Of a stretch of 64,000 nt of DNA, positions 33,816 through 46,032 are shown piece after piece. A program made the position numbers and the translations under genes. The stretch covers positions 29,995,623-30,059,622 of the forward strand of contig CM042092.1 in NCBI GenBank assembly GCA_023512835.1, given 5' to 3'. The first letter of the stretch is position 1. Every line of letters starts with the position of its first letter. The notes beneath the pieces were generated by a model. That model saw nothing but the letters and a program-made list of their open reading frames with translations, was not told the DNA's origin and did no database searches. The stretch is from Taxillus chinensis (Eukaryota; Streptophyta; Magnoliopsida; Santalales; Loranthaceae).

Positions 33816-35641
33816 TATCACGCCCCGAATTTCCAACCCGAGGAGACCGGAACATGACCCTCCCTTTACCCGGGTTTGGATAAAGGGGTTAGAATACAAC
33901 GTACGCATCACATTTTATATTCAGAGACAAAACCATATATTTATTAAGTTCAAACATTACATTTATTCCATTAAACTCCACATTACAAGATCTCCCCACT
34001 AGGGTTACAAAGTTCATAAAAACAACAAAATTCAAGAACAATAAGCAAGCCACAAGTAGGTCTTCCTTGGTTCCCACCTAACGCCTGTAGGTCCCTGTAA
34101 GAAAACAACCAAAGCTCGGTAGGGATCATGTCTCCCTGACCCATCCCATGCTCCTATCATCTACATGTGGACGTGCACAAGTATAGTGTAGTGACAACAA
34201 GGTACAAGCGGTTTATATTCCGATCAAGCATCAACCCACAAGTCACATGTACAACCTTTGCCACGACCACACCGGCTATCATGTCCATAGCCACATAGGG
34301 TAACATTTACTATTTCGGGCTTCCACGGCCACCGGGTTTTATGAAATAGGCCCGAGCTTCCACAGCCACCAGGTTTCACAGAATAGTCCCGAGCTTCCAC
34401 AACTATCGGGTTTCACAGAAACGATCCCGAGCTTCCACAACACCGGGTTTCACAATCCTGTCCCGAGCTTCCACAGCCTACCGGGTTTCACAAAACAATC
34501 CTGAGCTTCCACAGCTACCGGGTTTCACAAAACACACACACATAGCCACACATAGTCACACATACGTAACATCAAACACTTAGCATGTATAGCCTCACAG
34601 GTATAAAACCAAACACTTGGTGTGCATAACTTCACACGACACGATGTCGAATATGTAGCGTGCATACATTCACAAGGCTCATGAACCCGGCCGCACAGGC
34701 ATTTTCTCAAACATGTAACAGGCATATACACACAGGCATTTTGTCAAACATGTAACAGGCATGTCACATAGGCATTTTATCGAACACTTTACATGCATCA
34801 CACTAACACCAGAAAGCAGACCAAAAATGCCATTGAAGGCCAACATCCATATAGGAGATCACACTTATATGGATTTACATATGTAATATATATATACAAG
34901 CAGGTATAAACCATAATCTACCCAAGAACCCTAGAACAGAGAGAGATCAGGAAGGACAAAACCCCTACCTTAAAGCGGATCTTCCTTGCTCCCCGCTAGA
35001 CGCCGTCCTCCCCACACAAGACGCTCCAGGCGAGAACCGGCTGCTCCGCTTCCTTCCCTCTCTCCGGCTCTCTCTCTCTCTCTATGACGGTTGCAGTGAT
35101 GAAGAGAACCCTAAACCTAAAACAAGGAGTCTTCACCTCTTTATATAGACAACTCAAACCCCAAAACAATGTAGTTTTGATTAAATGAATCCCAGCATCA
35201 AAACGACGTAGTTTTGATGACCGACTACAACCTTTTTTTTTTTTGCAACACACAGGACAAAGCACTCATAATTTCACCATGGTCCTTTAGCAAAAGAGGA
35301 TCGAACAACAAAACAAAGGTAATGGAGGCCGCACGTGAGAAAGCATTCTCACGTGTATTCTCACAAGCACCTCCAAAAGCTCTAAAATTTCACCACAAGC
35401 CTTGGAACAACATCAGGAAGGCTCCAATGCAAAAGTCTCCTTGCACGTGAAAAGCATTCTCACGTGCATTCTCACGTGCACTCCCAATTGGGCTCAAACT
35501 TTGCCTCTTGCTTGCTTATCAACATACTAGACGATTAAGCCAAAGTGTGTGGAAAGAAAACTCCCTAAAACCCCATAATTTCCACCTAAAACGGCAAAAC
35601 TGTGACACACTCCTCACATCCCAAAAATGCGGGTGATTACA
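33816..35641 (-). repeat. E4 5' LTR
   Basis: Pairs with 26444-28284. + strand start is TATCACG (TGTCACG in the other copy), end GATTACA. Same tandem units and promoter motifs. Confidence 0.95.
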
Positions 35642-36642
35642 ATTTACATTGTAACCCATACCCATCTACACATTTAAGTATACTTAAGTTACAATGTAAA
35701 TAATGAAATACCCCCCATTTGGATTCAAAGAAAAATACCAGAAAAATTAATTCTCCCTCCTACAAAATGTGAAAAATGGGATTTAGTGTAAAATCCCGGA
35801 AATCTTCAAAAGTTCATAGTGGTGACTTTTTGGAAAGTGGGATTAGACCTCTCAGAAAAATCCCCAAAAATCAGATTATCTTAGTTATGCTATGGGGAGC
35901 CAATGCCGGGACTTTTTATTTCAAGAAAATAGCTTCTACAAGAATCCTCTCTCTTGGTCAAGACATAAGGATAGAGTTGTGAACTCAAGTGATCATGTGG
36001 GCATGCGAGGCTATCTTGATAAGCCTGGGAGGCTACTGTTGAGGACCTGGGAGGTGAGGTTTGTTCAGAGCCTGAGAGGCTATTGTGCCTGAGAGGTAAT
36101 ATTGTGCCTGAGAGGTACTGCTGTGCCCGAGGGGCAGTACTGTGTTCCTGAGAGGCAATGTTTGGGATTACCTGAGAGGTTTTCTTTCATTTCAATATGT
36201 GTACATGATTCAGTTGGTGATATATATATATATGTAGCATTACATGAGCACATGCCTACACTAGTTTATGAGTTGGGATGGGTCGGGAGAGCATAATCTC
36301 TCTTGAGCCGTGGTTGCTCACCCCTCCTCTTGTGTTTGTTTTTGTTTGTTTCAGGTGCTTACAGGAGCTAGGAGGTTCACCAGAGGTGAAGACCTTGTGT
36401 GTGTTTGTTTATTTTGTCGTATTGTAAAAACTAGGTGGTAACCCCGTGGGGGAAAGAACATGTATGTATGTGTGTTTGTACTATGCTTTGAAATGAGATT
36501 TTAGTATATGTGTGATATGGTTTAGGGACGGCACCCGTGCTAAGGTCCCTTTCTCGGTGTTCTCACTAACCTTTTTCCCTTCGGGTGCGGGCATGGGGAT
36601 TCACTAACCGGTTTACGTGGGTCGAAAATCCGGGGCGTGACA
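35642..36642 (+). repeat. Element C LTR, 3' part
   Basis: Continues 26387-26443. Homologous to D near 38249-38590 (AATAATGAAATA, then TTATTTCAAGAAAATAGCTT). Has a 13-bp inverted repeat (35642-35654 with 35689-35701), a run of CCTGAGAGG units (36020-36185), and the conserved TTGCTCACCCCTCCT...TTTGTTTCAG (36314-36354). Ends CGGGGCGTGACA at 36642, the LTR end of this family. First five bases are the E4 target duplication. Confidence 0.83.
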
Positions 36643-37136
36643 AGGACTTATGCTTGAGGTTGTGGAGATGGCCCATATAGCTGAGAGAGAACTGGATAAT
36701 AGGAGACAGGCCTAACAGGGTCGTCGGTTGCGGGGTAGATCTAATCTTGATTTTGGGTCCAAGAGGCCTAAGACCGAGAGGTAGCGGTTCCTTCCGCGGT
36801 AGGGGTCAACCATCGGTAAACCTAGGGAGGTTTAGTTGGAGGTCTTCCTAATGGTTGTCGGTGTCAGAGCTATGGACGAGAAGGCCATTTGAGCCAGGTT
36901 TGCAGGAGCAGCAACAGGGGAGCAGGAGGTATGGCACCCAACACGAGGAGTAATGCCAGCTTTCGAGCACTAGTAGAGAGACCAGCTCGACATTGGCAGG
37001 CTAGTCAGGAAGGTTTCATCTAGTCCCATCCCTAGGGGAGGCCAGTGTAGCAGCAGCTAGGTGTTGGAGGCAGCTAGGACGGGAAACATCCAATGAGTGA
37101 GCCAACCAGTGGCATGGGCCAGGGGAGGGTCTTTGC
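36643..37136 (+). pseudogene. gag: Element C gag fragment
   Basis: Starts mid-gag directly after the LTR, without primer site or gag N-terminus: LEVVEMAHIAERELDNRRQA, then SKRPKTER, a zinc-knuckle remnant near 36853-36900 (CQSYGREGHLSQVC), and the gag-end signature SEPTSGMGQGRVFA near 37098-37137. Many stops. Confidence 0.75.
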
Positions 37137-37291
37137 ATGACCAAGGATATCTCTAAGACTGCTTTTCGGTGCAAGTATGGGCATTTATGAGTGGGTCATA
37201 ATGCCTTTTGGACTCACTAATGCACTAGCAGTGTTCATGCATCTGATGAACAGGTTTTTGTCCCATACTTGGATTCTTTTGTGGTGGTGTT
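37137..37291 (+). pseudogene. Element C RT fragment, first part
   Basis: Directly after the gag end comes ISKTAFRCKYGH then PFGLTNA...VFMHLMN and [10 protein letters not shown]: the palm of RT. Protease and the first part of RT are missing, so a deletion joins gag to RT. Interrupted by D at 37291; resumes at 57870 with [10 protein letters not shown]. Confidence 0.82.
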
Positions 37292-37681
37292 TGTAAAGAC
37301 CTGTATTTGGGTAGGGCGGAGAGATAGTCTTTCTCTATTGCTGAAAACATCTGGACAATATTGTGTTTGTCAATGTGAGCATTTTGAGTGTAATTGGGCC
37401 CAATTCTGGGTCAGGGCCCCAAGTGGCCTGATTATTGACTTTCTTGGGGGGTTATTGGTTGACCTTGCATTTGAGCGGTCAATTGGGTTAGAAAATATCT
37501 GGAGAGTGATGTGCTTGTCATTTTGAGCGTTTTGGCTGTACTTGGGCTCAATTTGGAGTTTGTGACCTAGGAGGTCAATTAATATTTTTGGGATTTATCA
37601 CTGAAAGAAAATGCAGAAATATAAATAGGATGAGAGTAAGAGCTTCCATGTTACATTTCATTGTTCGTGCGTTGGAGAGCT

Positions 37682-37717
<36 letters not shown>

Positions 37718-38845
37718 CTTGGAGCCTTCGCTTTGGGGCGTTTTGAGGTTGTTCGATCCTCAAGAATCATTCTAGGTAGGTGTTCCATTGATTCTTCACC
37801 CTTTCTTTGTTGTTTCATTGGATTAACAGGAAAGAATTAGATGAAATCATGAAAATTTGTGATGAACCCTAGGAATTGGGAAAAAAATGGAAATTAAGCA
37901 TGAAACCTAGATGATTTAGGTTGTTTCGTAGCCTAATGTGACTAGATGATGTTAGAAACCCTTAATAAGGATGAATTGATGCTTAGAAAGGAGGATTTAA
38001 TGGGTATAATTGGGTTTCGAGATGAAACCAGGAAGAACGCAGTCGGCGGTTACAATGGAGTTTTACTCGACACTGCTGACATAGTAGCGACGAGCAGAGT
38101 CTCGTGCAGTCTCAAGTAGAGGCTTCGAGCAGGGAGCATCGAGTAGAATGTAGCATCGAGTAGGTGTTTCGTACAGTCTCGAGCAGGCAGTTTCGAGCAG
38201 TATCTTGAGCAATTGGGTAGTGCAGTTCCAGTTTCACTGGACTGGACCATTTACATTGTAAACCATTATGCCTCAAGTACTATACTTAAGTTATAATGTA
38301 AATAATGAAATAACCCCCCATTTGGATTCAAAGAAAAATACTAGAAAATTAAATTCCCAGTCCTTCAAAATGTAAAAATTGGGAATTAGTACTGAATCCT
38401 CGAAAAATTCAGTTTTGGGTTCGAGGTGACCATTTGCGCACCTAGGTTAGACCTCTCAGAAAAATCCCCAAAAATCAGATTATCTTAGTTATGGTATGGG
38501 GAGCCAATGCCAGGACTTTTTATTTCAAGAAAATAGCTTCTACGAAGATCCTCTCTCCTGGTCAAGATTTGAGGATCGATTTATGAAGACTAGCCTCAAT
38601 TATAAAGGGAGTGTTGTGAACCTTATTGTCATACTAGTGTAGGTATGTTGGTTTGAGGATTTGGGGCTTGGACTCCATGACTTGTTGGTGTTCTCACCGT
38701 GAGGCATAGGTGATACTATGTGGTTGACGTGACAGGCTAAGGCCCGGTTGAGCCATTGAGCTCGTAAAGGCGGGGCTGAGTGCCCTAGGCGAGATCCTGT
38801 TGAGGATCGTGTTGAGCCGTTGAGCTCGTGGAGCTAGGGTTTAGT
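37292..38845 (+). repeat. Solo LTR D, first part
   Basis: Starts TGTAAAGACC. Flanked by GTGTT (37287-37291 and 57870-57874). No internal region, so a solo LTR of about 2.15 kb in total, interrupted by E6. TATA box AAATATAAATAGG near 37618-37630, GA microsatellite at 37683-37715, AG/GTAGGT near 37773-37780, repeats of CGAGCAG at 38085-38215. Confidence 0.88.
38841..38845. other. Target-site duplication of E6 (left)
   Basis: TTAGT, repeated exactly at 57272-57276. Confidence 0.9.
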
Positions 38846-40811
38846 TGTAAGGACCCGTACCTTGAGTTAGTCACGGTTTTGCCTTCGAGTAGAGTTTTTC
38901 TAGATTTTGACCTAGTGAATGGGCTCAAATGAATTCACGTGCAAAAAGAAAGATGCTTAGAATGATGTCCTCTATCTACCACGAAGTTTCAGGCCAAACG
39001 GACGTGTATGTGAGGTGCACGTGAAATGGGTCCAATTCACGTGCAAGTGTGGTTGTCTTCTAAATGATGCAAGGAGTCTAGGGGTGAAGTTTGAGCGCAT
39101 TTGAAGTGCATTTGGAGTTGCACGTGAATTGGGAATTCACGTTCAAATTGGCGTGCAGCCATATTTTTGCATGGTTCCCTTGGTTTTGACATTCTAATGA
39201 ACTTTCTCCAAAGGACCATGTTGAAATTCGAGTATTTTGGCCTTTATGGGTGCGGAAAGGTGCTAACTTGTGTGATCAAACTACGTCGTTTTGATCCCTG
39301 GGTTTTACTTAATCAAAACTACATCGTTTTGATGTGGGTAGTGTCTATATAATGAGGGCTTGAGTTTGAGTTTAGGGTTCTTGTGTTCTTCTTTCTTTGC
39401 ACTTCTTGCTAGAGAGAGAGAGAGAGAGGATCTCCGGGCGATTACCGTGGTGGTTCGTGTCATTGGGAGCTGTCTAGCGTGGAGGTTAGGACAAAAGCCT
39501 GAGGTAGGGATTCATGTTCTTCCTAACTCTCCTCTGTTCTAGGATATTCACCTATATATATATATGTAAATCCATATAGGTGTGATCTCCTTTATGGATG
39601 TTGGCCTTCGGTGGCATGTTCCGTTGATTTTGATGTTGAATTTGGCCTGAGGATTTTCCGGGTTTGTTTATGCCCACCATGTGTTTGATGAATTGTCCGT
39701 GAGGCCTACACACTATGTATTTGATAAAATGTCTGTGAGGCCTGCATGCCATGTATTCAATATAATGCCTGTGAGACCTTATATATGGGTGTCCGATGAT
39801 ATACCTGCGTGACTTGGTGTGTCTTGTGTTTGACTTGTATTTGATTTTAAGCCTATGAGGCTGATGTGTGTGGCTTGTATCTGACCATGTTGGTCCTTCC
39901 GAGATAAAGTGTAAGTCTTTGTCTTGAGTTTACATGTTGAGATGTAATGCTATGTTGTTCCGTTGATCTGTTTGAGACCGAGGTGAGATATGGGCCAGGC
40001 ACAATAGCTGGACCCCTTTGAGATTTGGCCAGGACGTGGTCCTGAGTCTCGGTGTAACACTCACGATGGTGGGCTAAGTCTACACCCATTCCGAGGGTAG
40101 GTATGGCGCCCGAGGAGGTGGTTGACCATATCCGACTCGGGTGGAAAATGTTGCATTGGTGTCCATGCAACATTCGCCTGGATGTGGTATGTCATGTCGC
40201 CGTGGTGGCGGGGTGTCCTCTGCCCTCCGGTGCGGGCTCAGGTAAAGAGTGTTTCTTGGGTGATGTTTGCTTGCTTTAGCCTTAGGCACGACACGAGCAC
40301 AAGCATACACATATCATGCATGTTGTAGAGCGGGACGGGTGCGGGGAGACCGGATCCCTATTGAGCTATGGTTTGCTCACCCCTCCTATAAACTGTTCTT
40401 TTGCGGGGTTTAGTAGGCGGTAGGTGAAGGCCGAGGAGCTAGGCCCCTGGGGCTGGGAGTTTTATGCTATTTCCTTTGTTGTACTTTGGTTTTATGTTCT
40501 GGAATTTGGTTTGGTTTTATTATAACAAGACACCTGGCTTCATAGGGGTTTTTCCCCAACTTGGGTTGTAATAAACATTTAGTCTTTGAAATGAAATAAA
40601 ATGAGATGTTGTTATTCAATTTGTGTTTGTGTGCATGGTTTGGGAGGCGGGAGCATGCCCCTTGGCATGTTAGCCTTGATTGTGCAAGGTTTGGGACAAA
40701 GACCCGTGCTAGAAGTCCTTTTAAGGTGCTTGCACCAACCCCTTGTCCCTTCGGGTGCGGGCATGGGCAATCACTACTCATTTCCAAGTGGAAGGAAATT
40801 GGGGCGTGACA
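38846..40811 (+). repeat. E6 5' LTR
   Basis: TGTAAGGACCCG to GGGGCGTGACA. CACGTG dyads at 38935-39150, ACGT palindromes at 39268-39335, TATA (TCTATATAAT) at 39344-39353, GA tract 39413-39430, then ~45-bp units with CTGTGAGGCC (39660-39860). Confidence 0.95.
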
Positions 40812-40814
40812 ATA

Positions 40815-40826
40815 TGGTATCGAGCG
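40815..40826 (+). other. E6 primer binding site (initiator Met tRNA)
   Basis: TGGTATCGAGCG, three bases after the LTR; the A of CAG in the standard site is missing. Confidence 0.8.
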
Positions 40827-41274
40827 ATAGTTCATGGTCTGGTGGACCTAGGATAGTGAGGAGGCCTGGCGCTTCGAGACTCTTAGGAGGCGGTATAGGA
40901 CACGCCTGATCAACGTGGTCCTATCTGGTTTTCTGGGGTGTACTCGGGGGTAGTTAGACCAAGGAGTAGGGCATTTGCATTTGGGTTGAGGGTGCATACA
41001 TGCATTGGCATTAGGGCACTAGTTTAATTTCGATATGAGTATTGTGGTTGGACATGCGTATTCTTGAAACTTGTTGCTAAGAACAAAATTTTGTTCTTGT
41101 GAAATTCGGTGATTTTCCGTGAGACTTGTTGCTATGAATTGCTGCTGTGTGCTTCGTGATTTACCTGTGTGTTGAAATGTAAAATGTTGCTTGAGTACCT
41201 CATGGCCCATGGGGATGAGGGTGTGTGAGAGCTTGAGAGAAGCTGATCCTAGTTTGGTTTAAATTATGTAGACT
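40827..41274. other. E6 5' leader
   Basis: No gene seen between primer site and gag. Confidence 0.65.
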
Positions 41275-41886
41275 ATGCCTCCTAGGAGAGTAACCCGAGC
41301 TACTCCAGTTGTAGAAGATGAATCTTCTGCCCGTCTTGGAGAGGGAAGAGGACAGCGTGTAGAGGGCGATGATCCCCTGGGAGCGGATCATGGCCCAAGC
41401 CCGGGCCCTAAGTGAGAACGTGCAAGGCATGCGTGAGGACCTCAGGGGGAGAGATCCTAAACGAGGTGCGTCGGGAGATGATGGCACGACAAGCGGTGCC
41501 ACCCCCTCCACCCCGTGAGGCGGAACCTCCGTGTAGGCGGGGAAGTGCCGGTGAGGCGGGAAGAGGGAGACGTGTTGACGCAGTTCCGAAAGGAACATCC
41601 ACCAAGGTTCAAGGGAGGAGCTGAACCTCTAGGAGCGAGCACCGGGCTGCGGCGCATCGAGCATGTGTTCTCCTTTCTTCGACCCCGGGAGGAAGACAAA
41701 GTGAGACTAGCGATCCGGCAGTTGGAGGAGGAAGCCTTGGAATGGTGGCTTAGCATCTCGGGAAGCCGGGACATGGAGACCATGGCCTGGAATGAGTTCC
41801 TCCAGATGTTCCATGAGGAGTTCTTTCCCGAGTCATTGCGGTGGCGAAGCGGGAGGAGTTCGGCGGCTGAAGCCAGGGGGATCGCG
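41275..41886 (+). pseudogene. gag: E6 gag, first part
   Basis: Starts MPPRRVTRATP as in the sister elements. From 41515 it is open through the gag domain: RKEHPPRFKGGAEPLGAS, IEHVFSFLRPREEDKVRLAIRQLEEEALEWWL (in outline), FHEEFFPES. A frameshift near 41440 precedes it. Cut at 41886 by E7 (target duplication TCGCG at 41882-41886). Confidence 0.87.
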
Positions 41887-43631
41887 TGTCACGCCCCCGG
41901 ATTTCCAACCCGAGGAAACCGGTACGTGACTCCCTTTTTACCCACACGGAGGGCAAAGGGGTTAGGATACAAATCAATTTAACATTTTAAACATTCACAA
42001 CACATTCAAGAAAAATACGGTCCATCAAGCGGTCCACAAACCAAATCGAGTCTTTAATACAAAGTCTTCTTTTCAATCCATCCCCATTGGGGTTACATCG
42101 GTTCCCATAATAAAATAACATAAACAATAAAATAAATAAGGTCTTCCACCTTGGGGTATCCACCTAACGCCTGTAAGTCCCTGGAAAACAAACAAACACG
42201 GTAGGAGGGGTGAGCAACCACGGCTCGGTAGGGATCATGTCTCCCCAACCCATCCCATGCACCTGTTATCTACATGCCTTGTGTACAAGTGCGGTATTGT
42301 GTTACAATAATTTCAGCAAACATAATAACAACCACATCAACAATATACAATCTTCCACCGCCACACAAGGCTAACACTTTAACCACAAGTGATTTAACCG
42401 CCTCTTCAGGCCAAGTTGTTTAACCGCCTCTTCAGGCCAAGTGATTTAACCGCCTCTTCAGGCCACTTTGGTTTAACCGCCTCTCAGGCAAAGTTATTTA
42501 ACCGCCTCTTCAGGCCAGATACCACGATCAAGCACACAACACACATGGTCACTCAAGCATACAACCAAACACTTGGTGTGCACCCGTTCATAAGTGCACA
42601 AACCCCAACCATTCAGGCCATAGAGCAAACATCCAGCATACGTACACACACTAAACCACAAGTCCAGTCACACGAACATATTACCAAACACTTAATGGGC
42701 ATATTCACACGGCTAAGTTCACACAGGCATCTCATCAAACATGTAGCAGGCATGTCATACGGGCATTTTATCAAACACTTTTCATGCATCACACAAACAC
42801 CGGACACCAAAATCGCCATTGAAGGCCAACATTCATATAGGAGGTCACACCTATATGAATTTACATATAAATAATATAACAGATATAACTCACATTCCGC
42901 CCTAGGACCCTAGGACGAGAGGAGGACTTACGAAGAACGGAATCCCTACCTTACAACAGATCTTCCTTGCTCCCGCGCTAAACGCCGTCCTCCCCACGCA
43001 AGATGCTCCGGCGAAGAACCAAAGAACTCCCCTTCCTTCTCTCTCTCTCTAGCTCTCTCTCTCTCTACGACGGCTGCAGCGGCCAGAGAAGTGAACCCTA
43101 AACCTAAAACAGAGAGCTTCTCCTCCTTATATAGACAACACAACATCAAAACGACGTAGTTTTGATTAAGTGAATCCCAGCATCAAAACGACGTAGTTTT
43201 GATTACACAAGTTAGCACCTTTCCGCACCCATATAGGCCAAAATACTCGGAATTTCAACATGGTCCTTTGGAGAAAGTTCCTTAGAATGTCAAAACCAAG
43301 GGAACCATGCAAAAACATGCCTGCACGCCAATTGGAACGTGAATTCCCAATTCACGTGCACCTCCATATGGACTCCAAATGCTCTCAAACTTCACCCCTA
43401 GCCTCCTTGCATCATTTAGAAGACAATTACACTTGCACGTGAATTGGACCCATATCACGTGCACCTCACATACATGTCCATTTGGCCTGAAACTTCGTGG
43501 TAGATAGAGGACACCATTCCAAGCATCTTTCCTTTTGCACGTGAATTCATTGGAGTCCATTTACTAGGTCAAAATCTAGAAAATCTCTACTCGGGAGGCA
43601 AACCGACTAACTCAAGGTACGGGTCCTTACA
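41887..43631 (-). repeat. E7 3' LTR
   Basis: + strand TGTCACG...CCTTACA. Carries six units near TTTAACCGCCTCTTCAGGCC (42390-42520), 13-20-bp CACAGGCAT units (42690-42790), TATA near 43126-43134, ACGT palindromes 43144-43204, CACGTG dyads 43325-43550. Confidence 0.95.
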
Positions 43632-43645
43632 TCCTCTCCCCCTTA
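43632..43645 (-). other. E7 polypurine tract
   Basis: On the - strand TTAAGGGGGAGAGGA-type tract abutting the LTR, preceded by the TTTTCGAGGACGAAAA hairpin (43646-43667). Confidence 0.9.
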
Positions 43646-43964
43646 AGACTTTTCGTCCTCGAAAAGAAATGACATAGGAGGAAACAAACACAAGCTACCC
43701 ATTTGCCACACGGCGAGCCACAACACCCAAATGGGTCATATACCACACACACCACAACAAGACATAACAAGACATAGCAGTACCACCATAATCCACAACC
43801 ACAATAATGCACATAACACATGTCCACATGGCACGAATACACATCTCAAGTAAACATCACAAATAAGAACACATGTCTTTAAAAGACAATACAAATACAT
43901 CAACTAATACAAGAAAACACAGGACAAGAAAACATCACTATCCCTTGGCCAACACCACCTCCCA
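43646..43964. other. E7 3' untranslated region
   Basis: No gene seen apart from the hairpin. Confidence 0.65.
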
Positions 43965-45384
43965 CGCTTAAGAGTGTTCGGTCCTCGAACAAGTCCGGGT
44001 CTTGCTCACGCATCACGGACTCACGTTCCCAAGTCTCCTCCTCAATGCCACGGTGCTGCCACAAGCACGCGAACCAAAGGAATAGCACGACCACGCAAAA
44101 GCTTCTCTCGCCGATCTAGGATACGAATAGGGGCCTCAACGACGGACATGTCATCCTCGATGTCCAACGTCCCCCAATCAATCACATGAGTGGGGTCGGG
44201 GTGATACTTCCGCAATCGGGACACGTGAAACACGTTGTGCACTCAACTCGGCCCGCGGTGGTAACGCTAACCGGTAGGCTACAGGCCCTACACGATCCAG
44301 AATCTCAAAAGGACCAATAAACCGCGGAGATAGCTTGGAACCTCGCCCAAACCGTCGATGACCACGTCGTGGAGAGACACGAAGGAACACATGATCACCA
44401 ACAGAAAACTCCAAAGGGCGCCGCCGCTGATCCGCATAAGATTTCTGCCGACTCTGAGCTGCCAACAAACGCCGACGAATCAACTTGACCTTCTCGGTAG
44501 CCTCTTGAACCAATCTGCGGTCCCAAGAGAGCTGTCTCCCCCACCTCGGTCCAACACAAAGGTGATCGACACGGCCGTCCATACAACGCCTCAAAAGGAG
44601 CCATCCCAATGGATGCCTGATAAGCTGTTGTTGTAGGCAAACTCCACCAAAGGAAGGTGAGTTGCCCACGAACCCCCGAAATCTAACACATAGGCCCGTA
44701 ACATGTCCTCCAACGTCCGATTCGTCCTCTCTGTCCTGGCCGTCGGTCTCGGGGTGAAAGGCTGTACTCAAATGAAGCTTGGTCCCCATAGCCTCCTGCA
44801 AACCTGCCCAAAAACGGGAAGTGAACCTCGAATCCCAGTGCCGAGACAACCGATGATGGTACGCCATGCGATCTCACAATCTCGTTCATGTACACTGACT
44901 CAAGGTCCCAATAGAGTCCCGCTCGCGAACAGCCCAGGAAATGGGCCGACTTTGTGAGTCGATCCACAATTACCCAAATCATATCCTTCCTCCCAGGTGG
45001 TGGGTGGAAGACCGATCCTCAAAATCCATCGCTATATGGTCCCACTTCCACTCCGCTATGGGCAAGGGGGCGTAACATGCCCGCCGGCCGCCGATGCTCG
45101 GTCTTCACCTGCCGACACGTGAGGCACCGCGAAACAAAGGCAGCCACATCGCGTTTCATCCCAGGCCACCAAAAATGTGCCCGAAGCGCATGATACATCT
45201 TCGTACCCCCTGGATGCACAGCAACTCTAGACCGGTGAAACTCCCTCATCACCTCATCCCTGAGGGAAGAAGCCACGACCAACCGCCCCTGAAATGACAA
45301 CTCATGCTCGGGACCCTCTCGTCCGATCCTCGGATAGCTCACCGGCCTCAATACGGGCACGGAGAACCTCGCACTCAATGTCAC
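43965..45384 (-). pseudogene. E7 integrase and chromodomain (broken)
   Basis: Zinc part at 45100-45250 ([23 protein letters not shown]). Core at 44683-44982 ([16 protein letters not shown]) and 44740-44867 ([15 protein letters not shown]). The frame breaks just after ETDGQ at CCAGGACAGAG (44731-44742). C-terminal integrase runs to about 44200 ([25 protein letters not shown]). Chromodomain at 43980-44150 (VEAPIRILDRREKLLRGRAIPLVR, then WERESVMREQDPDLFED, in outline). Confidence 0.87.
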
Positions 45385-45596
45385 CCAGCTTGTCCTCCCG
45401 GACGCGCTGGTACAACTCGAGCACTACCACCAAAGGACTCAGGGACTGTCCCACCATCACGAACAACAGGCTGCACCTGCAACGTCGCCAACCGCTCCAT
45501 CGGCTTCCACTCTCTCATGGCCACCTCGGCTTTCCCTTTTCGCTTAATGCATCGCCCACAACATTACCCTTGCCCGGGGTATAGGCAAGAGTAAAA

Positions 45597-46018
45597 TCAA
45601 AGGTCCGCAAATACTCCACCCATCTCCTTTGCCTCAAATTCAAGTCCTTCGAGTAAAGATGTACGAAGGCTCTTGTGATCCGAGAACACCACAAACTTTT
45701 CCCCCAAGAGGTAGTGCTGCCAACTCTTCAAGGCGAAGATGACAGTCGCTAACTCAAGGTCATGAGTAGGATAATTCTGCTCATGAGGCTTCAACGCCTT
45801 GACCCATAAGCTACCACACTGTGCTCCTGCATAAGCACACACCCTAAACCAACCCTGGACGCATCACAATACACCTCATACGGAATATCCTCCCTAGGCA
45901 ACCTCAACACAGGTGCAGTGGTCAAACGGGTTTTGAGAGTCTCAAACGCCTGCTGGCACTTGTCTGTCCACTCAAATTTCACTCCTTTCCTAGTCAACGC
46001 CGTCATAGGAGCCGCCAA
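45597..46018 (-). pseudogene. E7 RNase H (broken)
   Basis: [35 protein letters not shown] and FSDHKSL are clear. After SDHKSL the frame is lost at two sites (45660-45675) where CG replaces the CTG found in E4. Confidence 0.85.
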
Positions 46019-46032
46019 ACGGGAGAACCCCT

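Larger units (their letters stand above)
26444..35641 (-). mobile_element. E4: Tekay/Del-like Ty3/gypsy chromovirus
   Basis: LTRs at 26444-28284 and 33816-35641, exact 5-bp duplication ATTTA, iMet primer site, then gag, protease, RT, RNase H, integrase, chromodomain on the - strand. The RT and integrase wording (DIPKTASVQ..., [12 protein letters not shown]) is of the Tekay/Del type. LTRs differ at several percent. All genes are frameshifted. Confidence 0.95.

Noticed and set aside
35642..35701. Inverted repeat as a MITE or small DNA transposon
   Set aside because: The same structure is in D at the same LTR position with continuous flanking homology and no separate target duplication, so it is part of the LTR.
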